A stretch of 64,000 nucleotides of DNA from Wyeomyia smithii. Lineage: Eukaryota > Arthropoda > Insecta > Diptera > Culicidae. Shown one piece after another: positions 34,123 to 46,285 of the stretch. Position numbers and translations under genes: made by a program. The notes below the pieces were generated by a model, which was not told the DNA's origin, did no database searches, and saw nothing but the letters and a program-made list of their open reading frames with translations. How positions within the stretch are numbered: position 1 is the first letter of the stretch; each line of letters begins with the position of its first letter. Location of the stretch: positions 234,719,844-234,783,843 of the forward strand of contig NC_073695.1 of the NCBI RefSeq assembly GCF_029784165.1, written 5' to 3'.

Positions 34123-34459
34123 TTATGACACTTAAGTCCTCAAAATGGGTGTTCGAATTAGTTTGGAAGTGCAGCGCAGCACTACAGGAATTATCCCAAC
34201 AGAACCAAGTACTATTGTACTGGGTACGTGGACACTGTGGTATTGAAGGCAGTTAAAATGCTGACTACCTCGCAAAACAAGGATCAGAACAGCAGTTCAT
34301 TGGCCCTGAGCCACAAACATGGGAAATGCTAGCTAGCCAACACACAGGGCTGCAGACAAGTTAAACACTTCATCTCTCCAAACCTAACTAAGAGGATTCT
34401 CGGTCTCAAGCGTGGTGAACTACGTCTTTTGTTACCTTTCAACTCCATATCAGGTAGGT

Positions 34460-37400
34460 ATGGAGTTTAAATTTCAAAAAGGTCGCTTGTCTCTTTGACT
34501 ACCATATTGGAGCATAGCATTACTACCAACCAACCCTCCTCCATCAATGAGTACGGGTCTGTGTACAGAATTGAGGCCAGATTATCACCAAAACGGTCGC
34601 AGTGGCTCTCTAAGTCCCAATGCCCTTCAGGCATACAAAAAAATATCAACATTCCAGCTCTTGTTAGCACCACTTTTACTCAACATTTCTTGGTTTTTCC
34701 AAATTCAAATAGTATAAAGTTTGTTAAGTTTTGTGCTTTTAACTTAGAAGATTTGAGTATGCAAGAAAATTTATTTGATCAATTTTTGGATTTGTTATAA
34801 AGTTTTTTTCTTATTTGCTAATGTGACTATGATTCATCATTCTGTTTTTCTCCTACACATCAATATAGTTGCCTGAAAAACTCAATTACACTATGTAGAG
34901 TTGCTTTGAAGTTTCAATACCGGCTCTGTCTATTTAGGAGTTTTTTTTATCATTTTTCATCAAGTCGTTTCTCGAAGCGGCTCCCTTTTTTGTTGCCAAG
35001 CAGGAAACCAACTCCGGGTGGATTTCCCATTGAACCTTTTGAACGACTCGAATCGTCCAGGGAATGCAATTACTTTCGATTCGATTCGATCATCTTTCGC
35101 ATTGATGCGCTTACAGTAGGAAAAGGTTGGATGAACCTTGATGAATTTCACCAGCTCTGACCGGCTGGTTGGTAGGGAAAAACTTTTTCACTCATCCTCG
35201 TTCCCGGCGATGGCGTTGAGACGATTTCTCCCTTTCTAGGCGACATGACCGCTAACATCACCAAATACATGGAAGCCCACCGGTGAGGCGGAAGTTTCGC
35301 TAGAAGGAATTTCACTGCAGGCTTTGGTTCAGAGGCAACAATTTGCATTCACTAAGCGAGAATTCGATATGTCACATATTTTCTCCTTCTCCCAATCGCA
35401 CGCTCCGCTCCCTCAGTCGATGATGATGTGTTGATGACACTACTTTCTGTCCGTGGCCAGGCCGCCGAAGGCAACCTTCCTGCATACTGGAGCAGCCACC
35501 GAGATTTATGAATGCTGCTTCAGCGGAGGATCATCACCCAGGATAGGCGAAACATCAAAGTCAGGATGATATTGGAATTTTCCCGCCTTCCTCGTCGGTG
35601 GACCGAGCTCGAATAGAGAAAAAAAATTATGCATATGACGCTCGTTCGCATCAAGGTATATCGTCTCTCGTGATAGGCTAAACGACAGAGATAATGACTT
35701 TTTAATGCCTTTCCTGCAAAATGAAAGTCAAGCTCAATTGTCCCTTTAATAGGACGTAAACGTTTAATGAATTTAATACCGGATGAAAAATGATCCTGCC
35801 ATGAAACGAGAAAATTTAATCTCAAAGAACAGGCAGCCGTTTTCCGGGAAGATCAAGAGGCTACCGGCAATTGTGATGGCCTAAACTTCATACTCAATAT
35901 TGATTTCGAAGTAAAAACATCTCTCATCCGTAACCCAAATCGAAAAAGATGTTGATATTTGAATTTGTGGATTTAAAAAAGACTTTGTCTTCTCAATTTC
36001 TCAGCGACGGTCTTCGTTTCGCAATACAAACAAAAAAAAACACGCCTGTAAACAGTGAAGTAAAAAATCCTGGATTACTAGAAGCTAATTTTCAGCATTT
36101 TCAATTTTCCGCCGTCGCCGCCGCCGGCAACGCCGACAAAACGGAATGGAAAACTTTTCGAAACATAGATAAAACAACTGGATTAACTGGGTAATCCTGT
36201 CGCACCTTGAGGCGAAAGCGCGGTGGAAGCGAATGTCTCCGGCTGAATCACCTGTCGGCTCGGGTCGGTCCACAGAAAACTGACGGGGTGTCTTGGAAGA
36301 GAAAATAGAACACGGTGAACGGTTACAGCCGGTGGTGGAAAAGTATCTGAAACTTTTCCACGCATTGCGTTGATTCAATCGGATGACAAAACGCAGGTTG
36401 TTTGTCTAGCTTGAAACTGGTTTTTGCTTTCCGAGATTTATTTTGTTCGAGATTCGTTAGGAATTCGATCTTGCAGTTTATTTAAAAAAAAAATGTTTTG
36501 GCTCTTAGAAACCAATTGGCAAGTTATACTTGGTAAATCTTGCGAAACGGGCGACTTTGGTGCCAATAGCATCTTGTTCGTTTCGTTGATTGTTGAATGC
36601 TTATTGAAAATCGTTTTTGCATGTTTGGAGTGTTGTATTGCCGTCGTCATTGACAATCATTTGTTTTTAAAATTTGGCTGAGTTCATTTCTTTTTTAGTT
36701 CAGGTTAAAATTTATTTTCAAGTTAAGACTATAATTTACTTTGTGGATTTTGAGACTATAATTTGTTGTGTGTTTCCACCACAAAAACCACCGGAGTAAT
36801 ATTCGTAACCGTTCAATCTTTCGTTCTGGCCGGAGCCATCTTGGGCTTTAAAAGTACATCTTTCGCACCGCTTTCTGCGAAGCGTTTTGCGCGGCCCCGA
36901 AAGAAATGAAACGGAAACTTAAAAGCAACCCACAGGAGGAATGCCGTAAATCTGCAGTGTAAGTTTTTACTGCTGGTTTCGGACAGGAATTCCGTCCCTT
37001 TTTGGCAACAATCTGATAAAATTCAAAGATTTCCCTCCCGCAGCCCTGATACGAACGGTTCGACTAGACGGAGGGAAAAACAGCTCGTAATCCTGAGAAG
37101 TATGTTCTGCTTGCGCGAGAAAGCACACCACCTAGCAGATTTTGGAGGGCAGTAGAAATACTAGGGAGGTATGGGAGGTAAAAAAAACTATTTCACCAGT
37201 TCAGCCAATGCTCAGTACACACATCGTACCGCCGGTAACCGGTGATGGTAGCTTCAAAAGTGCTTCTTCTTTTGATTAGGATCCGGTGTAAGTTGCTCCC
37301 TGGTAAACGGGGAACGATGCACTTGCGAGTTTTGGAAGCGGTCCAGCACGCTGTCGACCCTTTTATGTCTAGGTGTGTATGCGAGTGGTAAGCACATGTC

Positions 37401-38870
37401 CTTCAGGATTTATACACAGCTATGCTTGCACTCAAGGTTCTTCCACAATGCTGGCGTTGATCCAGTTGTAGCTCCAGTAGTTTCTTGTCGCCTACCACTG
37501 AGTTGCCTCTCTTTAAAGTAAATCTTGATTGTCTGGCTAGTTTCCGAGTGATGGCGAAGCTGTCTGATAGATAGAGGAGAGTTGGAGTTCGAATAGGTTC
37601 AGTTAGCGTCTGAAAACAAATCTGTTCAGAGAGTTATTTTCATACTGATCTTAAATACTTCAGAAGTAGTGTTTACATATCATAACGTTCTCAACTAAGC
37701 AAATATGTTTGCGCACAGTTTCACTTCAAACGGATTCAGTGGAATGTATGAACTCATATCACCAGTAAAGTTATGCGTTAGCATTGATTTGAACTCAAGC
37801 TTCCGCAACATCACTCACGTTGCGAAAGGTGTAAGTTAATTGATTCCATCCAGAACGTTGGTTTTGTAGTGAAATTTTTCAAAGTAATTTGAGTGTTGAT
37901 ATGTTGATATTAGATGCAACAAGATCAAGAAGTCGCAAACGAGGCCAAGAAACACTTTCATTTGTCAAAAAAGAAAATTTTATTCAACATTAATTATCGT
38001 TTAATTTCTTGGTGGCTGGTAGCAAAGCAGAAAATCCCTTCTTGCGTGCAATCATACGGTCGTGCTGCTGGAGGAAAAGTTGAATTGTTGTGATTGTGAA
38101 ACGAACAACGCAAACTAGGTAGCAACATACCACCAGGAAAGATGAAAGAAACGGAGCGCTGCAGCTGCCGAGAACGCGCAAATTTGTCAAACAATCCTCC
38201 AAGGAATGCCACAGTAGGAAAGTTTTTATAGCATGAGCCAATTAGCGAACGGGTGAGCGAATAGTTTCAAAGGTTGCTGAAAAGTGAACTTGTAAATTGC
38301 AACCACAACATGTTTTGTTTCGTGTGTAGAGTTCACATTTATTTGTTTTTGCAGTTCTAGAGTTCTGCTCCTGTTTCCTTATCTGAAGGATTATAGTTCA
38401 CAGTTAGTGGTTGAAAGAGGATGTTTGGTAGTAGCGAGTTCGAAACAGTGTTGACCGCATAATTTGATTTACCTGAGTTCACGAGCAAACAAACAATTTG
38501 TCAAAGCAATCACACAAAGTACACACCGATTTCGTAGGGATCACCGGCTAGATTCGAAATCTGTGTTATTTGTAATCACTCAGCCGGTTATTGCAGTGGA
38601 AGGAAAACATAGAAACAGCTTCGATTTGTTTGTGCGTAGCGTACTAAAGATGTAATGATGTTTGCGATAGGATGTCTTAAATATCTACTTAAAATTAACA
38701 GATTTGTGTGTCATGACTAACTATAGTAGGTACGCTTTATTTAGTTTGAAGAATTATTTTGAATCATTTCTGTTAGTCATGTAATTTAAAAATTTTCGGG
38801 AAATTCAATTTTCGATGCTAACAAGTTTCTAAGGTTATTGTAATATATACAATAAAAAATGCAAAGTAGT
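34460..38870. other. Mostly unique non-coding DNA
   Basis: 4.4 kb without element termini that I can recognise. A 101-codon frame at 34495-34800, a 62-codon minus frame at 34960-35151 and others show no domains. GCCGTCGCCGCCGCCGG at 36110-36126 is a small GC-rich island. Sequence composition is near-random and resembles intergenic or long-intron DNA. Confidence 0.4.
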
Positions 38871-38871
38871 T

Positions 38872-38925
38872 GAAGAGGTTGTTTATAAAACACGACCGCA
38901 AGATTAACATAAAATTACTACAGGC
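38872..38925 (+). repeat. Decayed family X left-end motif
   Basis: GAGGTTGTTTATAAAACACG followed by ACCGCAAGATTAACATAAAA matches the junction at 3022-3055 and the left ends at 42137 and 48270. What follows is not alignable by eye to other copies. Confidence 0.45.
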
Positions 38926-39534
38926 CTGTATTATGTCAATGTACTTCGTGCGATAGTTTTGGGAATACGACCAATACGTTCTCAGTGATCCAAAACCGTT
39001 TTATTGTACAGAAGGTAACATTTTTCTACCACTCGCGCACTGTATTCTAGTTAACCCTAGAAAATCATTTGAAATTTTGAATCCAGTACTGTCCAACATG
39101 CAGGTATTTGAAAACAAGAGGCTCAGAAGAAAGCCGAAATGAAAGCCGAAAAGATAGCAAAAACTTAACTGCGAAAAAAACAAACTTGAAACACGAATTC
39201 GTCCATCTGGTGGTGTGATCTGGCAGTTCTCATACGAAATCTTTTATTTGTAAAACTAGATGAACCTACGCCCTTGAATTCTCAGACTTTGAAATTACAG
39301 CCTAATAATCTTTTACCCTTTTTAGCCCAAAATAACAATTATTAGGCACCCAACAGCTTAACTAGAGTAGGGTGTCAGCTCTATTATCGTCCGGGGGATT
39401 ACTGAAGTCATAGAGAACTAATCTCTTGCTCTCAAATATAAAGAACCACCGTGCAAAAAATTAACGCTCAACAAAATCATTCACCCCTGACGATAATAGG
39501 ACAACCCTTCAGATGATATAGTCGATACCCTATA
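38926..39534. other. Unassigned DNA
   Basis: No gene or element end recognised. GACGATAATAGGACAACCC near 39489 and TATTATCGTCCGGGGGATT near 39381 share an inverted GATAATA/TATTATC word, which may mark a small inverted-repeat fragment. Confidence 0.3.
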
Positions 39535-41366
39535 TATCTAACTAGCTGACCCGGCAAACTTCGTCCCGCCTATTTTAGTGTTTATTTTAATAGTTTTAAA
39601 TATTTCAAATTCATTGATTCCTTGCGATTTGTTTATATCGTTTGAAATTATTGGTTTCATCGTAATGACAACATCCTCGACTTTTGGCTTTTGTACATCA
39701 CCTCAATTGCGGAAATATATTGGGTGCATTTCAGTTATTTTCGTTGTTTTCCAGAAACTGAAAGTGGTCATCTTCGAATTCAAAATGGTGTCCAGGGTCA
39801 GTGCTTGGCTTCTATACATCATTTCGATTACGGAAATATCCGTATGTAGTAGTATTCGGTTATTTTCGGCTGTTTCCCAGAAGTTGCCATTTAACAATTC
39901 AAACTAGTGCCCGAGGTCAATTATTGGTCACTTCAGGTTATTTTTTAGAAATTGTAAGTCGCCATCTTGAATTTTGAAATGGCATTTGGAGACAATTTCT
40001 GGCCCCTGAGCGTCATTCTGGTTGAAGAAACACCCATATTGGGTGGTATTTTGTCATTTTTGGTTGTTTTCCAGACACCGGAAGTCGCCATCTTACATTT
40101 AAAAATGTTGTCTGAGGTCGATTTGTGGCTTTAGTGCATCATAACAATCCCGGAGATACTCATATTGGGTGGTATTTGATTATTTTGGGTGGTATCATAT
40201 TGGGTGGTATTTTGTCATTTTTGGCTGTTTTCCAGACACCGGAAGTCGCCATCTTACATTTAAAAATGTTGTCTGAGGTCGATTTGTGGCTTAAGTGCAT
40301 CATAAAAATCCCGGAGATACTCATATTGGGTGGTATTTGATCATTTGCCGTTGTTTTTCAGAAACCGGAAGTCGCCATCTTGGATTTCAAAATGGCATTA
40401 GGAAACAATTATTGGCCTCTGTGCGACAATCTGGTTGAAGAAACACTTTGGTCATATTCGGGTGTTTTCCAGACACCGGAGATCGCCATCTTACGATTCG
40501 AAATGTTGTCTGAGGTCGATTTGTGGCTTCAGTGCATCATAACAATTCCGGAAATATCCATGTTGGGTGGTATTTGGTCATTTGCCGCTGCTTTTCAGAA
40601 ACCGGAAGTCGCCATCTTAGATTTTGAAATGGTATTTGGAGACATGCCAATAGAAGGAAGGGAACCATTATAAATATATTTGTTATCTCTAAAAACATTC
40701 ACCTGCCAAAATTGGTTCCATTTAGTTGGTTAGTTCTCGAGATAAGTAGAAATTTGTGTTTCATTTGTATGGAACCTCTCCCTCACAAAAGAGGGAGGGG
40801 AGTCGAACCATTATTGACATATTTGTTACCTCTCAAAACATTCACATACCAAATTTGGTTTTCTTTGGTTGAATGGTTCTCGAACTGTGCAAAATTCGTC
40901 TTTCATTTGTATGGAACCCATCCCTTGTAGAAGAGGGAGGGGTGTCAAACCATTATGGATATATTTATTACCCCTAAAAACATGCACCTACCAAATTTGA
41001 TTCAATTTACTTGGTTAGCTCACGAGATGTGCAGAATTTTGTGTTTCATTTGCATGGAACCCCTCCCTTCCTGAAGACGAAGGGGTGTCGAACCAATATG
41101 GACATATTTGTTACTCCTAGAACATTCACATGCCAAAATTGGTTTCATTGGCTTGGTAAGTTTTTGATATGTGCAGAAAGTTGGGTTTTATTTGTATGAG
41201 ACCCCTCCCTTTCAGAAGAGGGAGGGGTCTCAAACCATTATAGGAACTTTTCTCGGCCCCTGAAACCTCTACATAAAAATTTTCACGTCGATCGGTTCGG
41301 TAGTTTCCGAGCCTATATGGATCAGACAGATAGACAGACCGCATTGCATTTTTATAGGTATAGATT
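39535..41366 (+). repeat. Family Y, long copy with two internal tandem arrays
   Basis: It starts CTAGCTGACCCGGCAAACTT and ends near GACAGATAGACAGACCG with TTTTTATAGGTATAGATTT. The first array (about 39720-40640) has units containing CCGGAAGTCGCCATCTT and ATTGGGTGGTATTT; two neighbouring units at 40051 and 40207 are nearly identical over ~120 bp at a 156-bp spacing. The second array (about 40770-41230) has four ~140-bp units ending GAGGGAGGGG. A 5' fragment lies at 4321 and a 3' fragment at 17915. Sequences with these ends are abundant in insects, but I do not assign a class; no enzyme is encoded. Confidence 0.65.
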
Positions 41367-42136
41367 TAAAGTGAGAATATTCGTAACGTAATTGATATTA
41401 TGTCTTATTGATATTGTTCGCTTCATTTCTGAGGTTTATTCCACTGTAGGATGACTAATCAAAACAGGAATTTCATCCAGAGACCGAAAATCGTACCCCC
41501 AGACGCCATTTTGAATTGGGGGATGGTAACTTCCGGTTTCTGGAGAACAGACTAAAGCGTCCAGATACTATACAATATGTGTAATTCGGGTGAAGGGACG
41601 ATGCAAATAGCTTTAACCCATTCCCGGCGGGTGATACCATATGGCATCACCCGACATTCAAACTTTGATCTAAGTTAAACAAATCTATTTGAAAATTTGC
41701 ACAATAAAACTATTCAGTATGGTTAGAGAACAGATTGATCTTTAACATGCAATACAATTTGTGTCAATTGTGAATATGGTTGATGAGTAATCAGAGTTTG
41801 AAGTTAAATTTTTTACCTATAAACTGATAAATTCTCATGACACATCCATCGCTACGCGTCTGCATATGATTTGTATGGAAAATGAATGACGATATACCCC
41901 GTAGACAATACATTAACTGGTGCTCAGTATACAGGAAAAGAGTCTGGTTAAAATCCGTCAAACGAAATTTACAGAGTTTATATATAAAGATGCCCTAGTG
42001 CACCGAAGAGTAAATTTGAGTATCGGTAGCTGGTATCAGTCTCAAATTATTCAAACCTTATCCACGTTATATAAGAATGATTCCCTACTCTGTTTGTCCT
42101 TGAACAATTTTATTAAATGCGTTACATTATAGAAAA
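41367..42136. other. Unassigned DNA with a 24-bp palindrome
   Basis: The only feature noted is a near-perfect 24-bp palindrome at 41629-41652 (GGGTGATACC then ATATGGCATCACCC, one mismatched pair). No gene seen. Confidence 0.4.
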
Positions 42137-43625
42137 AGTAGGAGGGTGGTATTCAAGACACGACCGCATGACGTTGGACTACGGTATTCTTATATTCCAT
42201 TAAAACAAATAATAGAGAGAATTGCAACTCTAGTATTTGCTGCAATTTTATCTAACAGTGCATTTCTGGATGCTGAGACGCTAAAACGTTATAAATAATA
42301 ATATATACTAAAAGAATGGATATTTTTTATTTAATCGCTGTCATTTCATACATATTCGAATCAACCTTTTGTTTGCTGCACTACCAAGACAATCATTTAA
42401 TTGAGCGAATTGGTAAAATTTTCCTATCTAAGCAAAAAGCAAACTTTACGAAACTATCTGAAATTGGAGCCCAGAACGATTCAGCCGAAAATTTTAAATT
42501 TGAAAATTGTTTGACATTTAATCGATAAAACTCATGCTAGGTTAGTTCCAGCCCAGCATATAACTTCATGTATTTGAAAAAAAAAAAAAAAACGTTTGGT
42601 TCAATAACTCAATATACCAAGAGCTCAATCACACGTTTTTCGGTAGTTGTTATCAAGGTTTGGGCGAGTGACAGGAAAATATCTTAACTTGTTCAGTTGT
42701 GATTTAGAGCATTTCTAATTGTTTTGTTATTTTTCACGATAGCGACAAGTTTGTTTCTTTCTCTGTGTGCAAGAAACAAAATCAAAACCGCGCACCGAGA
42801 AACAAAAACGAAAATTTAATGAATGCTCATTGAGAAAACTTGCAACTCTTTTTACCAATAACTTATGATACACAAAAGAACCCGTTTTGATCTAAATCAA
42901 ATTTGATCATTCATAGGTAGTAATTTTTCCTCGATGAATAAAGACTGGCTGAAGAAGTTAAAATCGCTGCTGTAAAATCAAATTCACAACTGTGTTCGTT
43001 AAGACGTTTTAATACGTTCAATGACAATAATAATCTTCGATAAACACCCGCTATAGTTATTCACACACATGCTATAACTATCTAAACACGCGTTAAAACT
43101 ATTCATACACACGCTGTAGCTATAGCTATCCATACACACGCTATTCCTTTCCATACATCCGATTCAACTATCTATACACACGCATACGCTATCCAACCAT
43201 GTGCTATTACTATCCATACATACGCTATAACTAATCATTACACACGCAGCAGCTATCCACACACAAGCTATAACTATCCGTACACACGCTGAAGATATAC
43301 ACGCAATAGCCATAATATGCTACACATGCTAGTGTCTTACACACGCTATAGCTAGCCATACACACGCAACAGCACCATCCCTATCATCGCAAATGTCATA
43401 GCAATACAGATGCACATACGCTATATGTGCACACTGCACACACACCCAACGTTTTCACCCAACGATATCTGAATTGGATTACTGCTGGTGGGGTCCAACT
43501 CAGATCGAAGGAGCACCGAACTGAATGAAGAAATGCAGCTTCCCACTACCTCCGCCGCTGCTGCCTGATACCACCGCTGCTGATTATACAAGACCGGCCT
43601 GGTGGCCTTTCACTTGTTAACTGAT
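42137..43625 (+). repeat. Family X, copy 4, left part
   Basis: It begins with GGAGGGTGGTATTCAAGACA, CGACCGCA and the terminal word TGACGTTGGACTACG at 42169-42183. It continues through AT-rich sequence, an ACACGCTAT minisatellite and a CCGCCGCTGCTGCC triplet-rich stretch, up to the Jockey insertion. The right part resumes at 47634. Joined across the Jockey it is about 2.1 kb, the longest X copy here. An open frame at 42316-42528 is not recognised. Confidence 0.6.
43045..43440 (+). repeat. ACACGCTATA minisatellite in family X
   Basis: Around a dozen diverged units of roughly 25-30 bp read like CTATCCATACACACGCTATAA. The block is not obvious in the other X copies, which lack this region. Confidence 0.65.
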
Positions 43626-43846
43626 GACTGCTATTTTTTTTTTGATTAACAATATTTTATTTCTTATTATTTTAACAATTTCTGTTCTTTGTACATTTTA
43701 ATTGATACACCTAAGTTTTCATCTTTGTTTAATATTTTTATGTTTTTGTTTCCTTCGTTTGTTATTCCTTCTTTACATTTTAAGTGCTCAGCACATTTAG
43801 TTTAATATACACTCTGTCTTAATCTTAATATATGCTAAACTACAAT

Positions 43847-46285
43847 TTACCGAGTTCGATACAGGTTATTAATTGTGTCATATTCAGACGCGAGACAGTT
43901 TTCTTTGAACTTTTGTTTTCTTATTGTTAACTGTTCGTTAATTGTTTTCATTTCAGCTATTTGATGTGTTGTTCTGTTGTTTGTGTATTTTGACAAATTG
44001 TAAATCATTCTAAGGGATTTGTTTGGTATAATTTGCAATTTTTGTTTGTGTGATGCAGCGCAGCAGTCCCAAATAGGAGAGGCATATAAAAGTATAGGCA
44101 AGATAATTTGTTTGTAAATGGCTTCCTTATTTGTGATTGAAAGTTTAGAATTTCTGCCTATTAGAGGGAATAGTTTTTGTGTAACAGATTGACATTTCAC
44201 TTTAGTTTTTTCCGTGTGACTTCTGAATATAAGTTTTGAATCCAGGGTGAGCCCTAAATACGTTACTTCCTGTGTCCAGTCAGTTTGTTTTCCTTCGATG
44301 GTTATTTTGCAGTTGTTTGGCGGTTGGAGTCTTGTAGATTTGTTGTACGGAAACAGAATCACTTGCGTTTTACTATTGTTGATTTTAACTTTCCAGGTTT
44401 TCATGTAGTCAGCAATGGTGTTGATGTAATCTTGCAGTCTCCTTGTGGTGGCTTTGGTATTTCTTCCCTTTGCCATAATACACGAATCATCCGCGTAGAG
44501 GGAAAGATGGCAATTTTCAGGTGGTTGCGGTATGTCTGCGGTGTATATATTGTATAATACTGGACCGATGATGCTGCCCTGTGGTACTCCTGCAGGGATG
44601 ATGAAACTTTGGGAGTTGACGTCACCGAGGTTGACTCTGAATTTTCTTTCTTGCAGGTAATTCTGAATGATTTTTATTAGATATATAGGGAAGTTATACC
44701 TGTATAACTTATAAATTATGCCTTCGTGCCAGACGTTGTCAAACGCCTTCTCTATGTCCAGAAGTGCCATCACGGTCGATTTAGCAACAGATTTGTTACG
44801 CTTAATATAATTCGTAACACGAAGAAGTTGTTGTGACGTCGAGTGCCCTTTCGTGAATCCAAACTGTTCTTTTGGGATAATCCTATTATTGTTTATGTGT
44901 TGGAGTAGCCTATTCAGAAGCAATCTCTCAAAAATTTTACTCATGGTAGATAGTAAGCTTATCGGGCGATAGCTTGATGGTACGGTAGGGTCTTCGCCTG
45001 GTTTACGTATGGGGATTATTTTGGCACACTTCCAGGACGAGGGAAAATATTGGAGGTCCATGCATTTGTTAAGAATATCGACCAGGTGTGTGATTGCGCG
45101 ATCACTTAATTTCTTCAGGAGGATATTGAAAATTTGATCAAAGCCTGGGGCTTTCATGTTTTTGCAGTTTTTGATGACTAGTTTTGTCTCTTCAATGGTG
45201 ATCTTCTTATTGGGAGGAACATAACATTGATTGTTATGTAAGCTGTTTATAGCTTCTTGTACTACCTGCTCCATGGGGCTTGTTATTTCGAACCCCAGTC
45301 TATGTGAAGCTATGAAATGCTGACCAATTGCTTCTGTTTTTTCTAGATTGGACAGTAATAATGTATCACCATCTTTCAGAGGAGGAATTTGTTGGGGTTT
45401 TGTTTTCAAAATTTTTGCAATTTTCCAAAAAGGTTTGGAGCGGGTGTCTAGCTTGTAGATGTTATCTTGAAATTTTTGATTTTTTAAGTTATTTATTCTC
45501 TCACGGATTTTCTTCGGCCGGGTTGTTGAAGTACAGTTGAACTGGAGCGCGACCGGGTAGTGGTCGGAGCTTAGTTCAGCTATCGTTTCCGGGATGCTGA
45601 TGTGTTGTTCGATGTTTGTCAGGAACATGTCAATCGTGGAGGGGTTTCCAGCAGGTGAAAAGAAGGTTGGTTTCATCGGGGCGTTGATGGTATAGTACCC
45701 AAATTGTGAATCGTCGGACAGGAGCTCACCATTTTTATTTCTTCTGTAATTCCCCCACAATTCGTGTCGAGCGTTCAAGTCACCAGCCACTATGAACTTG
45801 TTTTTGAATCGCGTGATTTTGGCTAAGTCGTTCTTAAATCTTCCGCTGTCACCATTACTGTTGAAACACTGCCTAGGGCAATAGGCTGCAATTAATATTA
45901 ATTCACCAATATCTGTTGTTAACACTAGCCCAAGGGCTTCAATTACTATGGTTTTATAATGGGGTTGCACTTTAAACTTAATGTTATTTTTCACTGCAAT
46001 CGCTACACCACCCCCGCTCGAGTGTGTTCGATCTAGTCTTACGATTGTGTATCCTGCCAGGGAAAAGTTTGTGTCAGGTTTTAGATGCGTTTCTGTTATC
46101 ACTAGAATGTCGATATTACGGCGATCCAGCAAATCCAGTAGTTCAACTGACTTCCGCTTAATACCACGGGCATTCCAAAGTAGCAATTTAATCGGACTAA
46201 TAACCATAGTTGAGTACGGATTCACCAAGTATACGCACTTGTTCGAGTCGCGTAGAGCACTGTTGTAATTTGTCACCCATTTCAT
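43847..46285 (-). CDS. Jockey ORF2 endonuclease/reverse transcriptase
   Basis: 812 residues if the first ATG is used. A second ATG at 46207 (residue 27) lies just 8 bases upstream of the ORF1 stop and directly precedes the endonuclease, so it is the likelier start (786 residues, translational reinitiation). Endonuclease: LLLWNARG at ~34, the ITETHL Glu at ~66, AGDLNARHELWG at ~167 and SSDHYPV at ~239. RT: APGFDQ at ~379, YRPISLLS at ~439, the catalytic Asp in LLDIEKAFD at ~508, AGVPQGS at ~564 and YADD at ~597-600. No RNase H, as usual for Jockey. It nicks genomic DNA and primes reverse transcription from the nick. All catalytic motifs are present and there is no stop, so it may be active. 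Confidence 0.93.
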   Translation of the reverse strand: MKWVTNYNSALRDSNKCVYLVNPYSTMVISPIKLLLWNARGIKRKSVELLDLLDRRNIDILVITETHLKPDTNFSLAGYTIVRLDRTHSSGGGVAIAVKNNIKFKVQPHYKTIVIEALGLVLTTDIGELILIAAYCPRQCFNSNGDSGRFKNDLAKITRFKNKFIVAGDLNARHELWGNYRRNKNGELLSDDSQFGYYTINAPMKPTFFSPAGNPSTIDMFLTNIEQHISIPETIAELSSDHYPVALQFNCTSTTRPKKIRERINNLKNQKFQDNIYKLDTRSKPFWKIAKILKTKPQQIPPLKDGDTLLLSNLEKTEAIGQHFIASHRLGFEITSPMEQVVQEAINSLHNNQCYVPPNKKITIEETKLVIKNCKNMKAPGFDQIFNILLKKLSDRAITHLVDILNKCMDLQYFPSSWKCAKIIPIRKPGEDPTVPSSYRPISLLSTMSKIFERLLLNRLLQHINNNRIIPKEQFGFTKGHSTSQQLLRVTNYIKRNKSVAKSTVMALLDIEKAFDNVWHEGIIYKLYRYNFPIYLIKIIQNYLQERKFRVNLGDVNSQSFIIPAGVPQGSIIGPVLYNIYTADIPQPPENCHLSLYADDSCIMAKGRNTKATTRRLQDYINTIADYMKTWKVKINNSKTQVILFPYNKSTRLQPPNNCKITIEGKQTDWTQEVTYLGLTLDSKLIFRSHTEKTKVKCQSVTQKLFPLIGRNSKLSITNKEAIYKQIILPILLYASPIWDCCAASHKQKLQIIPNKSLRMIYNLSKYTNNRTTHQIAEMKTINEQLTIRKQKFKENCLASEYDTINNLYRTR

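Larger units (their letters stand above)
30525..34450 (+). mobile_element. LOA-clade non-LTR retrotransposon, 5'-truncated and interrupted
   Basis: Plus-strand fragments follow the order of a LOA/R1-group ORF2. They run from a pre-RT linker (30525-30790), through RT (30950-31610 and 32590-32720) and a post-RT region (32800-33125), to RNase H (33250-33420 and 34130-34290) and a C-terminal tail (to about 34450). The endonuclease is missing. Two inserts split it: a GC-rich segment at about 31620-32600 and element W at 33420-34122. LOA elements with RNase H (for example Lian) are known from Aedes; assignment is from motif memory. Confidence 0.75.
30525..34450 (+). pseudogene. LOA-like reverse transcriptase/RNase H pseudogene
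   Basis: The visible pieces are in shifting frames: a WDEYRASLNKYNAKIRKAKR linker, a TPRESLQVLMNTHFPGF segment, KVKVIFTPKVERKDKRLPK and NSLVHKDQHAYHPGKSTKTA (RT, 31005-31214), and DIEGAFDN (catalytic Asp region, ~31275). Next come CADDVALIIRRN (ADD box, ~31535), WCTQEGLNINPAKTVIVPF (~32620), and AQAKIIKVQRLACLFVTSTM (32938-32997). RNase H shows FQAEVYAI (~33318) and YWVRGHCGIEG (34205-34240), the latter with an in-frame stop just after. Many stops and frameshifts make it non-functional. Confidence 0.75.
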
